Source: Planctomycetota bacterium
GTDB taxonomy: Bacteria > Planctomycetota > Phycisphaerae > UBA1845
NCBI GenBank assembly: GCA_024278775.1
Contig: JAJRSP010000078.1
Coordinates: 1-25,708 of the forward strand
Direction: 5' to 3'
DNA length: 25,708 nt
In this document: positions 1 to 8,107 of the stretch, piece after piece
Layout of the letters: every line of letters starts with the position of its first letter
Numbering within the stretch: position 1 is the stretch's first letter
The notes under the pieces: model-generated
What the model was told of the DNA's origin: nothing
The model's database searches: none
What the model saw: only the letters and a program-made list of their open reading frames with translations
Position numbers and translations under genes: made by a program

Positions 1-125
1 CCATTACTATCTCCCGATTGAATAAAAGATCGTAACACGCCCGGGATTCTGACAGCCCCCCGCGCACTGCGCAAGTAAAGTGAGGCGCGAATTATTCCAC
101 AGCGCCGAAGGAAATAGCCACACCC

Positions 126-154
126 TTGCCAGAACAGGAATCCTTCTCTATTCT
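126..154 (+). promoter_or_regulatory. Predicted sigma-70-type promoter for ribF-nrnA
   Basis: A -35 element TTGCCA (126-131) and a -10 element TATTCT (149-154) are separated by exactly 17 bases. Transcription would begin at about 160-162. That leaves a leader of roughly 45 bases for the ribF start at 205, or almost none for the alternative GTG at 160. This is prediction from sequence only. The rest of 1-125 shows no gene or clear site. Confidence 0.45.
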
Positions 155-204
155 GAGCCGTGCGTGAGGTTTCAGCGAATCAGTCCAAACAGCGAGAGCA
201 GGGC

Positions 205-1200
205 GTGCGCATTTTTCAGGGACTTGACGATTCCGAGTTGAGTCTTGACGGCTCGGTCTTGACGATTGGTAATTTTGACGGCGTTCATCGCGGTCATCAG
301 CAGCTCCTTGCGCAGGGTGCGTTGTTCGCCGCCGATCGGAAAGTCCCTTTCGTCGCGCTGACGTTTGAACCGCACCCGCTGGCCGTTCTCAGGCCTGAGC
401 ACGCCCCGCCGAGTTTGATGCGCCTGGATGACAAGACCGACATGCTGTTCCGTCATGGCGTGGATATCGTTGTCATCGCCCGAAGCGATCCCGCCTTGTT
501 GGGGCTGGAGCCGGAGCGATTCATCGAGCGCGTCGTTGAGAAACTCCGCCCGCTGCACATTGTCGAGGGTTCGAATTTCGGCTTCGGACGCGGGCGCAAG
601 GGGAATCCGGACACATTGCGCGAACTCGGGCAGCGTTTTGGGTTCGATGTCTGTATCATCGATCCGGTGCGCCTGGACTTCGGTGGGAACGACCTGGTCA
701 CCGTCAGCAGTTCGATGATACGCAAGTTGATCTCCGAGCATTTTGTGCATCGCGCCGCCTTGGCGCTTGGCCGACCTCATACGCTGGTGGGAAGTGTCGT
801 GTCCGGCGCGGGGCGTGGCCGGGGGATGGGGTTTCCAACCGCCAACATCGCTGAGGTATGCACGCTCGTTCCTGCGGAGGGTGTGTATGCCGGTGCGGCG
901 CGCATCGGAACCACGAAGTCGCTGGCTGGTATTAGTATCGGGACGAATCCAACGTTTGGGGATGGCGAACGTAAGATCGAAGCTCATTTGATTGATTTCG
1001 ACCACGACGTTTCAGGCCAATTGATTCACCTCGAATTCGGAACCTGGATCAGGCCGCAGCGTCGCTTTGACAGCACAGAAGCCCTCGTCGCGCAGATAGC
1101 CTCCGACATCGAGGCTGTTCGCGCCCACGGTGCGACCGCGATTGTCACACCTTTTCGTCGGCGAGCCGATGACGATGAAGGAATTTCAAAATGCCTCTGA
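205..1200 (+). CDS. ribF: Bifunctional riboflavin kinase / FAD synthetase
   Basis: This cytoplasmic enzyme phosphorylates riboflavin to FMN and then adenylylates FMN to FAD. Counting from GTG 205 (331 aa), the N-terminal nucleotidyltransferase domain shows GNFDGVHRGH at about residues 22-31 and the SSSMIRKLI motif near 170. The C-terminal flavokinase domain shows GRGRGMGFPTANI, a GVYAG segment and GTNPTFG, and ends in the usual helical region. The length is normal for RibF. GTG 205 gives the typical N-terminus (RIFQGLDD), and the predicted promoter would place the transcript start at about 160. An in-frame GTG at 160 would add 15 residues with no family match, so I prefer 205. The gene overlaps the following phosphoesterase gene by 10 bases, implying translational coupling. 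The product assignment is secure; the exact start is less so. Confidence 0.95.
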   Translation: MRIFQGLDDSELSLDGSVLTIGNFDGVHRGHQQLLAQGALFAADRKVPFVALTFEPHPLAVLRPEHAPPSLMRLDDKTDMLFRHGVDIVVIARSDPALLGLEPERFIERVVEKLRPLHIVEGSNFGFGRGRKGNPDTLRELGQRFGFDVCIIDPVRLDFGGNDLVTVSSSMIRKLISEHFVHRAALALGRPHTLVGSVVSGAGRGRGMGFPTANIAEVCTLVPAEGVYAGAARIGTTKSLAGISIGTNPTFGDGERKIEAHLIDFDHDVSGQLIHLEFGTWIRPQRRFDSTEALVAQIASDIEAVRAHGATAIVTPFRRRADDDEGISKCL

Positions 1201-2174
1201 CACACGAAGAATTTCGCCAGGTCGGTGCGGTTGTCGCCAATTGGAAAAAACCGCTCCTTTTAACGCACGAACGCTCTGACGGTGATGCGCTCGGAAGCAT
1301 GATTGCAATGCGCTCCATATTTCAGTCGCTGGGTGCGAAACCGAAGGCCGTCACATTCGAGCCGCCCCAGCCCGGCTACGCTTTCATGTTGCAGGATGAA
1401 CCTCTGCTGGTGCTCAATCGCGATATTCGTCTGGACGATTTCGACGATGTTGACGGCGTTCTCATTCTGGACACGTGTACCTATGGTCAATTGTCGCCCG
1501 CCGCAGATTGGCTTCGTTCGACACGGGTTCAGAAGATCGCTTTGGACCATCATGTGACGCGGGACGACCTTGCCGACATCTACATCGTTGATGAGGAAGC
1601 GTCGGCTGCGTGCGCTATTGTGTACGATTGGGCGGTCGCCTGTCGTCAGGAACTGGATTCGACAGCCGTCCGATCATTGTTCGTGGGAATTGCGACCGAC
1701 ACGGGGTGGTTTCGTTTCTCGAATTGCAACGCCCACGCACTCGAAATAGCGGCGGACCTCGTGCGGCGAGGCGTGTCGCCCGAAAGTGTCTATCGTCATC
1801 TCTACGAGACCGATCCGGTCGAGCGATTGCGTCTTGTTGGTGTGGCTTTGAACGCGATGGAGATTCATTGTGACGAGCGGCTGGCGCTGTTGCCGATTTC
1901 GCAGGAAATGTTTCGTCAAGCCGGTGCGACGCCGGATCAGACCGAAGGGATCGTGAACGAGCCGTTCAAGATTGAATCGGTTCAAACGTCTGTGTTGCTG
2001 GCCGACGCGGGGGACGGTGTTATCAAGTGTAGTTTCCGCAGCAAGGGTGCGGTCGATGTCGCGGAGTTGGCAGGCCGATTCGGCGGCGGGGGGCACCGAA
2101 AAGCGGCTGGTGCGCGCATTGCTGGCACGCTTGACGAGGTCAAAGCGAAAATCCTTGCTCAACTGGAAACATAG
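1191..2174 (+). CDS. nrnA: DHH-family phosphoesterase, NrnA type (nanoRNase / pAp phosphatase)
   Basis: This 327-aa protein has the two-domain DHH/DHHA1 architecture. The DHH domain shows HERSDGDALGS at residues 26-36 (metal ligands D30 and D32), D94 in LILDTC, the name-giving DHH at 119-121, and GIATDTGWF with D170. The C-terminal DHHA1 domain carries the substrate-binding GGGGHRKAAGA. Characterised NrnA proteins degrade 2-5-nt RNA from the 5' end and dephosphorylate 3'-phosphoadenosine 5'-phosphate. In many bacteria nrnA sits with ribF, truB and rbfA, and the 10-base overlap with ribF here fits that neighbourhood. The ATG lies inside the end of ribF. Whether the substrate is nanoRNA, pAp or a cyclic dinucleotide (as for GdpP-like relatives) cannot be read from sequence, but the absence of PAS/GGDEF domains argues for NrnA. 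Confidence 0.9.
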   Translation: MPLTHEEFRQVGAVVANWKKPLLLTHERSDGDALGSMIAMRSIFQSLGAKPKAVTFEPPQPGYAFMLQDEPLLVLNRDIRLDDFDDVDGVLILDTCTYGQLSPAADWLRSTRVQKIALDHHVTRDDLADIYIVDEEASAACAIVYDWAVACRQELDSTAVRSLFVGIATDTGWFRFSNCNAHALEIAADLVRRGVSPESVYRHLYETDPVERLRLVGVALNAMEIHCDERLALLPISQEMFRQAGATPDQTEGIVNEPFKIESVQTSVLLADAGDGVIKCSFRSKGAVDVAELAGRFGGGGHRKAAGARIAGTLDEVKAKILAQLET

Positions 2175-2183
2175 CGAGGCAGG

Positions 2184-4061
2184 TCAACCGGCGAACCGTT
2201 TGACACATTCGAGCATGAACGCCCCGTATTGCTCCATTTTTTTCGGGCCGATTCCGGGGACCGCGCCGAGCGAGGCTTCGTCCGTTGGTTTCATGATCGC
2301 TATTTTTTCCAGCGTCTTGTTCGGAAATATGCAATAGGCTGGCACGCTGCGTTCGTCCGCCAATTCCTTGCGGACTTTTCGCAAGGCTTCGTAGAGTTCG
2401 GCGTCCAGTTCGCTTTCACCATCGCCCGCGTACGCCGTACCCATCGATTGGTCGTCCTGGAAGTCGGGCGCGACGGGGCGCCGTCTTCTGCGTTCACGCT
2501 TCGCACCGCGTTTCGCGCGATCGTCGGCGAACAAACGGGCTTCGCTCGTTCCGCGAAGCAGCGTCCAACCTGTGTCGGTAACGCTGAATGTGCGGTACTC
2601 CTCGCCGACGGCCAGATGCCCGCCGGCAGCGAGCTGGTCAATCCACGAGCGAATATCCTGAGTGTCATACTCTGACATCAACCCGAACACGCTCAGGTTC
2701 AGATGGCCTCGATCGGCGACCTGGTCCGTGTCATTACCGATCAGCACGTCGGCCAGGTATTTGGCACCGTAGCGCTCGCCGGTACGCACGATGGCGCTTA
2801 GGATTTTTTGTGCAACAACTGTCGCGTCGGACACGTCATCGCGTTCGCCGAGGCAGGCGTCACAGGCTCCGCATGATTCCTTGTCATACGTCTGCCCGAA
2901 GTGCTCAACCAGAAGGCGATGCCGGCAGGACGGTGCCTTGCAGAAATCGAGCACTTTTTCCAGTTGCGCGATGCGAATCTTCACGTCGTCTCCGCTGCTG
3001 CCTTTTTCCAGGATCGCGCGCCACGTCATAAAGTCCGCCGTCGTGTGGAACATCACGCACTCAGCCGGCAGCCCGTCTCGTCCTGCTCTTCCCGTTTCCT
3101 GTTGATAGGCTTCGATCGACTGCGGCATGCCGGTATGCAGGACGAAGCGAATGTCAGGCCGATCGATTCCCATGCCGAATGCGATGGTGGCGATGATGAT
3201 GTTCGCCTCGCGACTGCTGAACGCTTCCTGGTTCGCTTTTCGGATATCGGGGCTGAGGCCTGCATGGTAGGGGCGAACGTCGTATCCGTTGGAGCGCAGC
3301 GAAGCTGTTAATTCGTCAACGTCGTTTCGGCGAATGCAATAGATAATGCCTGCACCTTTGTCGGCGTAGCGGTCCAGCACTGTCATGATGCGCTGCTTCA
3401 TCTCCCGCCGCCACAAGACGCGATAGGTCAGGTTCGCGCGATCGAAATTTCCGACGAGGAACGCGGGATCATTTAGCTTGAGTTGTGCGGCGATGTCGTC
3501 ACGCACACGCGGGGTCGCTGTCGCGGTGAAAGCGTGGATCGGCGTGTCGGGAAAAATATCGCGCAACGCACTCAACTTCCGATAATCCGGGCGAAAGTCG
3601 TGACCCCAATGACTGATGCAATGGGCTTCGTCGATGGCGATGCTGTTCACACCCGCGCCGTGAAGCAGGTCGATGAAGTTCTGATCGGGAAATCGCTCCG
3701 GTGCGACGTAGAGCAGTTTGAATTGTCCGTTGTGCAAGCCGTCGATCACGGCCCGCTTCTCATCGCTCCTGAGGCTTGAGTTGTAGAGCGCACTGGCGAT
3801 GCCGCGCGCGTTCAGCGCGTCAACCTGGTCTTTCATGAGCGCGATGAGCGGGGAGACGACGACGGTGATACCGCTTTCGCGTGCAGCCGCCGGCGCCTGG
3901 TAGCACAACGATTTTCCACCCCCGGTGGGAATGACCACGACCGTGTCCCGCCCCGAAACCGCAGCTTCGATCGCCTGCTCCTGGAGCGGGCGAAACGTTT
4001 CAAAGCCCCACCGATCGCGGACCATACGGCGTACCGATTCGATTGTTCCGCATCGTTGCAT
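2184..4061 (-). CDS. recQ: ATP-dependent DNA helicase RecQ
   Basis: This 3'-5' superfamily 2 helicase acts in recombinational repair and fork processing. Counting from ATG 4061 (625 aa), the Q-motif-like FRPLQEQA is at 23-30, Walker A PTGGGKS at 45-51, DEAH at 144-147 followed by the RecQ aromatic loop, TATAT at about 179-183, and motif VI QETGRAGRDG at about 330. The RQC zinc site follows (CKAPSCR, then CGACDAC), then the winged helix. An HRDC domain forms the C-terminus, ending in a helix-hairpin-helix-like GAVPGIGPKKMEQYG. ATG 4061 has GGAG 8 bases upstream; an in-frame TTG at 4094 lacks a ribosome site. The length matches full E. coli-type RecQ. Its stop lies 9 bases from the converging nrnA stop, with no terminator hairpin seen between them. 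Confidence 0.96.
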   Translation of the reverse strand: MQRCGTIESVRRMVRDRWGFETFRPLQEQAIEAAVSGRDTVVVIPTGGGKSLCYQAPAAARESGITVVVSPLIALMKDQVDALNARGIASALYNSSLRSDEKRAVIDGLHNGQFKLLYVAPERFPDQNFIDLLHGAGVNSIAIDEAHCISHWGHDFRPDYRKLSALRDIFPDTPIHAFTATATPRVRDDIAAQLKLNDPAFLVGNFDRANLTYRVLWRREMKQRIMTVLDRYADKGAGIIYCIRRNDVDELTASLRSNGYDVRPYHAGLSPDIRKANQEAFSSREANIIIATIAFGMGIDRPDIRFVLHTGMPQSIEAYQQETGRAGRDGLPAECVMFHTTADFMTWRAILEKGSSGDDVKIRIAQLEKVLDFCKAPSCRHRLLVEHFGQTYDKESCGACDACLGERDDVSDATVVAQKILSAIVRTGERYGAKYLADVLIGNDTDQVADRGHLNLSVFGLMSEYDTQDIRSWIDQLAAGGHLAVGEEYRTFSVTDTGWTLLRGTSEARLFADDRAKRGAKRERRRRRPVAPDFQDDQSMGTAYAGDGESELDAELYEALRKVRKELADERSVPAYCIFPNKTLEKIAIMKPTDEASLGAVPGIGPKKMEQYGAFMLECVKRFAG

Positions 4062-4162
4062 GGCTTCTCCAGTTCGATTGTTGGCCGCGTCCAAGCAATG
4101 CTAATCGCCTGCCCGAAGCATGGCAACGAACTGCCAAGATACGCCTGTCGGCCCTGCTGTTG

Positions 4163-5344
4163 TTATTTCGATAGTCGCCCAAGCCGGAATCGATCGATTG
4201 GGAATCGCGGCTGTGCATGCATTATCAGGTCAGCCACAGCTTCGCCGACCACCGGTGCGAATTTGAATCCGTGCCCGCTGAACCCGCAGGCCAATACGAT
4301 ACGGTCGCAGCCGGGATGACGGTCGATGATGAAATCCGAGTCCGGAGTGAGCGTGTACAAGCAAATGTCATGTCCAACGCAGGGGCCATCCGCCGCAGCG
4401 AGATGGCGACGCACGAACGCTCGAACGTGTGCTTCGTCGGTTGGCCTGAGCGAGCGATCCACGTCGTCCGCGTCGACGATTTCTCCGCCCGCGTGGTCGC
4501 CGATCTTCACGCCCGGGCGTCCGAAAACGGGGAAGCCGTAATAGAAACAATCTCCCGTCTGGTAAATAAAGACGGGGAATTGTCCCAGTGAAAAAGTCTC
4601 GTCGTCGGCTGGCTCGAAGTAGGCGACGACTTTTCGGCGAACCAGCAATCGCGGATGGACTCCCGTCGCATAATTGGGAGAATTACTCCCCGCCTCGGTG
4701 CGCGGTGAGAGCACGCGGCCGAGCACGTTTGTCGTCCACGCTCCGATGCACAGCACGACGTTTTGCGCACGCACCGTTTGCCCGTCGTTCGTCGTGATTT
4801 TCTGGAAATCCTGGCCGAACGAAATGCGCTCGACACGGGTGTTTTCACGAAGCACCGCGCCTTGGACTACGGCTTGATCCAGCAACGCGCGAACGCAGTC
4901 GTTGGCCGATAGAATGCACGCATCGGGTTGGTACACACCGTACACATTTTCTTCGTGTGCAAACGGAAATCGGGATTCGAGCTGCTTTCGATTCAGGTAT
5001 TCGTGATCCAAACCCAACTCGCGACAGGCCCGGAGCGATCCCGACACGAGTTCGCCGTCCGGCGGGCCGATGTCGATCCCGCCGCATTGCGTCATTAGCG
5101 TTGTGCCCGTTTCACGCTCAAGCTCGCGCCACATAGGCGCAACCGACAGCACGAGCCGGGCATAATCCGGGTGCTCGAAATAGGCATATCGAAGTATGCG
5201 CGACTGCCCGTGCGAGCTGCCCAGATCGTGCCCAACCGAAAACTGTTCGAGAACGAGAGTTTCGTGTCCCCGCCGGGCCAATGCCAGCGCAGCCGCAGCG
5301 CCCATCGCACCCGCCCCGATGACCACCGTTTGCACATCAACCAT
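4163..5344 (-). CDS. FAD-dependent amine oxidase of the monomeric sarcosine oxidase / N-methyltryptophan oxidase family
   Basis: The protein (393 aa from ATG 5344) opens with a Rossmann FAD site, VVIGAGAMGAAAALALARR (GxGxxG at 10-15). It has GSSHGQSRILR at 42-52, the segment that holds the flavin in MSOX/MTOX. C328 in CLYTLTPDSDFIID aligns with the cysteine that binds FAD covalently in the family. Near the end is the conserved GFSGHGFKFAPVVGE. Family members oxidise N-methyl amino acids with O2, giving formaldehyde and H2O2; the substrate cannot be told here. Compared with E. coli SolA there are about 15 extra residues around 213-230. An in-frame ATG at 5389 lacks a ribosome site and would prepend residues ahead of the Rossmann strand, so 5344 is preferred. 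It lies upstream of recQ on the same strand with a gap of about 100 bases; no functional link is apparent. Confidence 0.85.
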   Translation of the reverse strand: MVDVQTVVIGAGAMGAAAALALARRGHETLVLEQFSVGHDLGSSHGQSRILRYAYFEHPDYARLVLSVAPMWRELERETGTTLMTQCGGIDIGPPDGELVSGSLRACRELGLDHEYLNRKQLESRFPFAHEENVYGVYQPDACILSANDCVRALLDQAVVQGAVLRENTRVERISFGQDFQKITTNDGQTVRAQNVVLCIGAWTTNVLGRVLSPRTEAGSNSPNYATGVHPRLLVRRKVVAYFEPADDETFSLGQFPVFIYQTGDCFYYGFPVFGRPGVKIGDHAGGEIVDADDVDRSLRPTDEAHVRAFVRRHLAAADGPCVGHDICLYTLTPDSDFIIDRHPGCDRIVLACGFSGHGFKFAPVVGEAVADLIMHAQPRFPIDRFRLGRLSK

Positions 5345-5391
5345 GACTTCCACGATACCCACGAGGACGCCCCTTGAAAACGTCACCATCG

Positions 5392-5420
5392 TTGAAGGAG
5401 TCGCGCCACGCCGTTACGAT
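5392..5420 (+). promoter_or_regulatory. Predicted promoter of tRNA-Leu
   Basis: TTGAAG (5392-5397) and TACGAT (5415-5420) are separated by 17 bases. The expected start at about 5427 lies 9 bases before the mature tRNA 5' end. Each hexamer matches the sigma-70 consensus at 4 of 6 positions. Position and spacing make it credible, but it is a prediction. Confidence 0.5.
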
Positions 5421-5435
5421 GCCCGTTCAACGCCC

Positions 5436-5517
5436 GCGCGAGTGGCGGAATTGGCAGACGCGCAGGATTTAGGATCCTGTACCGTAAGGTGTGGAGGTTC
5501 GAGTCCTCTCTCGCGCA
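5436..5517 (+). tRNA. tRNA-Leu (anticodon TAG)
   Basis: The acceptor stem GCGCGAG (5436-5442) pairs with CTCGCGC (5510-5516), followed by discriminator A (5517). The D-arm contains TGGCGGAATTGGCAGACGC. The anticodon stem CAGGA/TCCTG encloses the loop TTTAGGA, with anticodon TAG at 5470-5472. A long variable arm, as expected for leucine tRNA, precedes a T-arm with TTCGAGT. It is 82 nt long, and CCA is not encoded (TTG follows), so CCA must be added after transcription. It reads CUA and other CUN leucine codons. Confidence 0.97.
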
Positions 5518-5550
5518 TTGCTTTGATTTGCGCGGCGATCAACCGCGATG

Positions 5551-5570
5551 GGCCACGGGCTGCCGTGGCC
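5551..5570 (+). terminator. Hairpin downstream of tRNA-Leu, possible terminator or processing structure
   Basis: GGCCACGG (5551-5558), loop GCTG and CCGTGGCC (5563-5570) form a perfect 8-bp GC-rich stem 33 bases past the tRNA-Leu 3' end. No T-run follows, so it is not a canonical intrinsic terminator. It could stall polymerase or protect and process the tRNA precursor. Function is uncertain. Confidence 0.3.
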
Positions 5571-5662
5571 AAGCTGTCGAGGTCAGCGCGATGTTCTGGA
5601 CCACTCTTGGACCACTTTTTCACTTCCGAGACTCATTCGGGACCAAGCTCCGCGTTCTTGAT

Positions 5663-5736
<74 letters not shown>

Positions 5737-5750
5737 GACGCCTTACGAGT

Positions 5751-5779
5751 GTTGTACGCTCAGCCTACGGCCGTGCCAA
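5751..5779 (-). promoter_or_regulatory. Predicted promoter of tRNA-Arg
   Basis: On the minus strand TTGGCA (5779-5774) and TACAAC (5756-5751) are separated by 17 bases. Transcription would start about 7 bases beyond the -10, a few bases before the tRNA 5' end at 5736. The good spacing and position support it. Confidence 0.5.
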
Positions 5780-5856
5780 GGATAGTGAAACCGACACACG
5801 CGACACCACGCTTGTGCCGGCGATTTCGCGCCGTGTCAGCCGCCCGTCGGCGAGCC

Positions 5857-6909
5857 CTACTTGATCGCCAGCATCACGTTGGCGTAGTAGGTATTGTCCA
5901 GCTTTACGATGCCGGGTTGTGGCATCGAGTTGTAGGAATTCAGCACGCCGAGTTTGAGCTTCCAGGACTTGCTGTCACCGAGCGGAAACACCAAGGCTGT
6001 GTCAAAGTTCAAACGATAATTGTTCACCTCTTCAATCGAAGGGCTGTAGCTGGCTGCATGGGTAAGGCGGCAGAAACTCGAAAGATCGACCATGTAATCC
6101 AAGCCGAGGTCCAGCGTCACGTCATCAAAGGTCACACCGGTCATGTACGACTCATGTCGATAGCCGACACCGGCACGGGTCTTCAGCATATGGTTCGGTT
6201 TTTTGATCCAAAAGTGCCCGCCGCCAGCCGCCACCGTCGTACGCAAATCAAGGTCTTCGAATTCGTCAAACTCGAGGTCCAATCGCGTGTACCAGTATCG
6301 CCGATCGGAAACATTGTTCTCGTAATGAACACCACCTCTGTATTCGTTTGTGTTGCGAATCTCGTTCTGGTCGGCGTAATCGGCTGCTATGTAAAATAAC
6401 AGTCGATCCTCCGACGTTGTACGAAGCAGGTCGAATCGCCCACGGGCGTCGCGCGTTTGGCGGTTGCCCTCCTGCATGCGAAAGCCTGCTTCGATCGTTG
6501 CGGACCAGTTTGGCTTGTACTTTGCGACCAACGCCTCCTCCTCAGGGCTTGGCTGGCCAACCTTCCAAACCGCTGTAACGCGATCGAAACTAATCGGCAC
6601 AGGCCCCTGAGCCGTCTGAACGACCGCCGCTCCCTCGCCTGTTCGGCCCACAGGCCCGATGAGCCGATCCCCGCTCTCCATCGCGACGGTAAGGCGTTCG
6701 TCCGTTTCGATTGAACTTACCACCGCAAGATCGATCTCGATCGCCCCGGCGAACGTTGTCGAAATTTTGACCTTCCCGCCCGAAAACGCCTCTATTGTGC
6801 CGACCACCTGGCTACCGTCTTTGACGTGTATGACGTCGCCGAGCAACGGATGCGCGCACAACAGGCCTACGATGAAAGCAAACGCGGGAAGATGACGATC
6901 AACGAACAC
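5857..6909 (-). CDS. DUF481 family outer-membrane protein
   Basis: The 350-aa protein begins with a signal peptide (hydrophobic PAFAFIVGLLCAHPLL, likely cleaved near residue 24). A small N-terminal region of short beta repeats follows (IHVKDGSQVVGTIEAF, then IEIDLAVVSSIETDE, then SGDRLIGPV), resembling planctomycete modules that precede DUF481. From about residue 135 the DUF481 (YdiY-like) region is made of alternating amphipathic strands typical of a beta-barrel, with GFRMQEGNRQTRDARGRFDL, many aromatic residues and a final strand ending YYANVMLAIK. DUF481 proteins are predicted outer-membrane barrels whose function is unknown. The GTG start at 6909 has GGAGAAG 5 bases upstream. The gene stands alone, with long gaps on both sides. 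The fold is confident; the function is not known. Confidence 0.82.
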   Translation of the reverse strand: MFVDRHLPAFAFIVGLLCAHPLLGDVIHVKDGSQVVGTIEAFSGGKVKISTTFAGAIEIDLAVVSSIETDERLTVAMESGDRLIGPVGRTGEGAAVVQTAQGPVPISFDRVTAVWKVGQPSPEEEALVAKYKPNWSATIEAGFRMQEGNRQTRDARGRFDLLRTTSEDRLLFYIAADYADQNEIRNTNEYRGGVHYENNVSDRRYWYTRLDLEFDEFEDLDLRTTVAAGGGHFWIKKPNHMLKTRAGVGYRHESYMTGVTFDDVTLDLGLDYMVDLSSFCRLTHAASYSPSIEEVNNYRLNFDTALVFPLGDSKSWKLKLGVLNSYNSMPQPGIVKLDNTYYANVMLAIK

Positions 6910-7335
6910 TTTAGCTTCTCCAACAGGACGATGCCCGCGAACTCTGAGAGCAGGCTGAATTCAACTATTCAACAACCGCACCGAATGGTAACGTCGATAC
7001 GATTCAACGCGATACGAACCGGTTTGTTCAGGACAAGATCAAGGAGGGGGTAGATCAAACCGCGCGCCGCGTTGCCAAGAGTCCGCTGCCCCCGGCTCCC
7101 CTCATAAACCACTTGCCTATCCAGACTTATGCGTCAAGACGATTAAGCAGCGTCGTGACCTGATGCATGCATTGTCGCCCATCCCGTTGAGGTACTTGCG
7201 TGGCGACCGACACGATCATGCCCTCCACGTCACGGCTTGCGATCGCCCCTATATAGGCTCAGTAGGCGACGTTGGCAACACCGCAATTCGGAAGCGTCGG
7301 CAGGCATATTTCGGATATTGGGGCCGGAAGCGAAG
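6910..7335. other. Intergenic region, 426 bases, no gene recognised
   Basis: It lies between the starts of the DUF481 gene and the end of the acetyltransferase gene (both minus strand), so it should hold the DUF481 promoter. The part next to the gene is AT-richer, with repeated TTGAAT words on the minus strand near 6957-7010, but no hexamer pair with convincing spacing. I see no RNA gene, transposon end or frame with coding character. Confidence 0.4.
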
Positions 7336-7899
7336 TCAAGCGGCTGACCACTCGCGGCGTAGGAGTCCATAGAATACGGTGTCGTTGATTTCATCGTTCA
7401 CGAGCCAGCGTTCGCGCAGGTATCCCTCGCGCTGAAACCCGAGCCGCTCGATCAAACGAATGGAGGCTTCATTGCGCGGGTCCACATCGGCTTCGATGCG
7501 ATGCAGTTCGAGTTCCTCGAAGGCAAAGCGCAGCAACGTGCGCGTAGCCTCCGTCATATAACCCTGGTTCCAATGGTCGGACCGCAAGACGAAGCCGATT
7601 TCCGCGCGGCGATTCTGAACATCGACATGGGCCAGTGTGCAGGTGCCGATGACGGTATCGTCGTCGTGGCGGGCGACGCCCCATTGATAGAGCGTGCCCT
7701 GCTCGAAATGTTGCCGGACGTTTTCGATCATCTCGACACCGGCGGATTCGTCGGTCCACGGCGACGAACTCCAGTAACGCATGGCCTGCGGGTCTGAGAA
7801 TATCCCGAACAACGCGGGCGCATCGCTGGGTTCAAGCCAGCGCAGTACCACGCGCGAGGATGTCAGAGTGGGAAGTTTTTCGCCTTTGATTATTGTCAT
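7336..7899 (-). CDS. GNAT N-acetyltransferase, RimJ/RimL type
   Basis: This is a 187-aa GCN5-related acetyltransferase using acetyl-CoA. SSRVVLRWLEPSDAPALF is the first strand/helix of the RimJ/RimL (Acetyltransf_3) group. The core shows WGVARHDDDTVIGTCTL, then AEIGFVLRSDHWNQGYMTEA, the acetyl-CoA pyrophosphate loop in variant form, and NEASIRLIERLGFQREGYLRE, which is characteristic of this subgroup. Relatives acetylate ribosomal protein N-termini, amino sugars, antibiotics or small amines, so the substrate is open. The start is taken at ATG 7899, which leaves a normal-length N-terminus. ATG 7947 is possible, and the further in-frame GTG at 7965 falls inside the hairpin repeat and is unlikely. 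Confidence 0.85.
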   Translation of the reverse strand: MTIIKGEKLPTLTSSRVVLRWLEPSDAPALFGIFSDPQAMRYWSSSPWTDESAGVEMIENVRQHFEQGTLYQWGVARHDDDTVIGTCTLAHVDVQNRRAEIGFVLRSDHWNQGYMTEATRTLLRFAFEELELHRIEADVDPRNEASIRLIERLGFQREGYLRERWLVNDEINDTVFYGLLRREWSAA

Positions 7900-7956
7900 C
7901 GAAGCAATCTCGTTTGACACAGAGTTTGACAGCCCATTGAGGAACATAGACTTTCT

Positions 7957-8052
7957 GTGTGGCACCGGTTTTCAACCGGTGCTAATGGCTGTGTTTCACC
8001 AAGCACTGGTCACTTGACCTGTGAACGCACGGGTTGGAAACCCGTGCCACAC
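7957..8052. repeat. REP/BIME-like element: two hairpins in inverted orientation around a third
   Basis: The left unit 7957-7982 is a GTGTG tail plus stem GCACCGGTT, loop TTC, AACCGGTGC. The right unit 8027-8052 is stem GCACGGGTT, loop GGA, AACCCGTGC, plus a CACAC tail. Each is a perfect 9-bp hairpin, and the two units are reverse complements except at 3 of 26 positions. Two of those differences compensate each other within the stem. Between them GGTCA-CT-TGACC (8008-8019) forms a smaller hairpin with partly pairing flanks. Paired, oppositely oriented imperfect palindromes in a gap between genes are the hallmark of REP/BIME elements mobilised by RAYT transposases. No such transposase is in the window. 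Confidence 0.75.
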
Positions 8053-8107
8053 CTTTTCAACGTCCTGCCAGGAACAGGCAAAGTCGTCCAGCCTGTCGAT
8101 TCTTAAA

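Noticed and set aside
7900..7965. N-terminal extension of the acetyltransferase to GTG 7965.
   Set aside because: That GTG is part of the hairpin repeat, and the added residues have no counterpart in the family; ATG 7899 gives a normal length.
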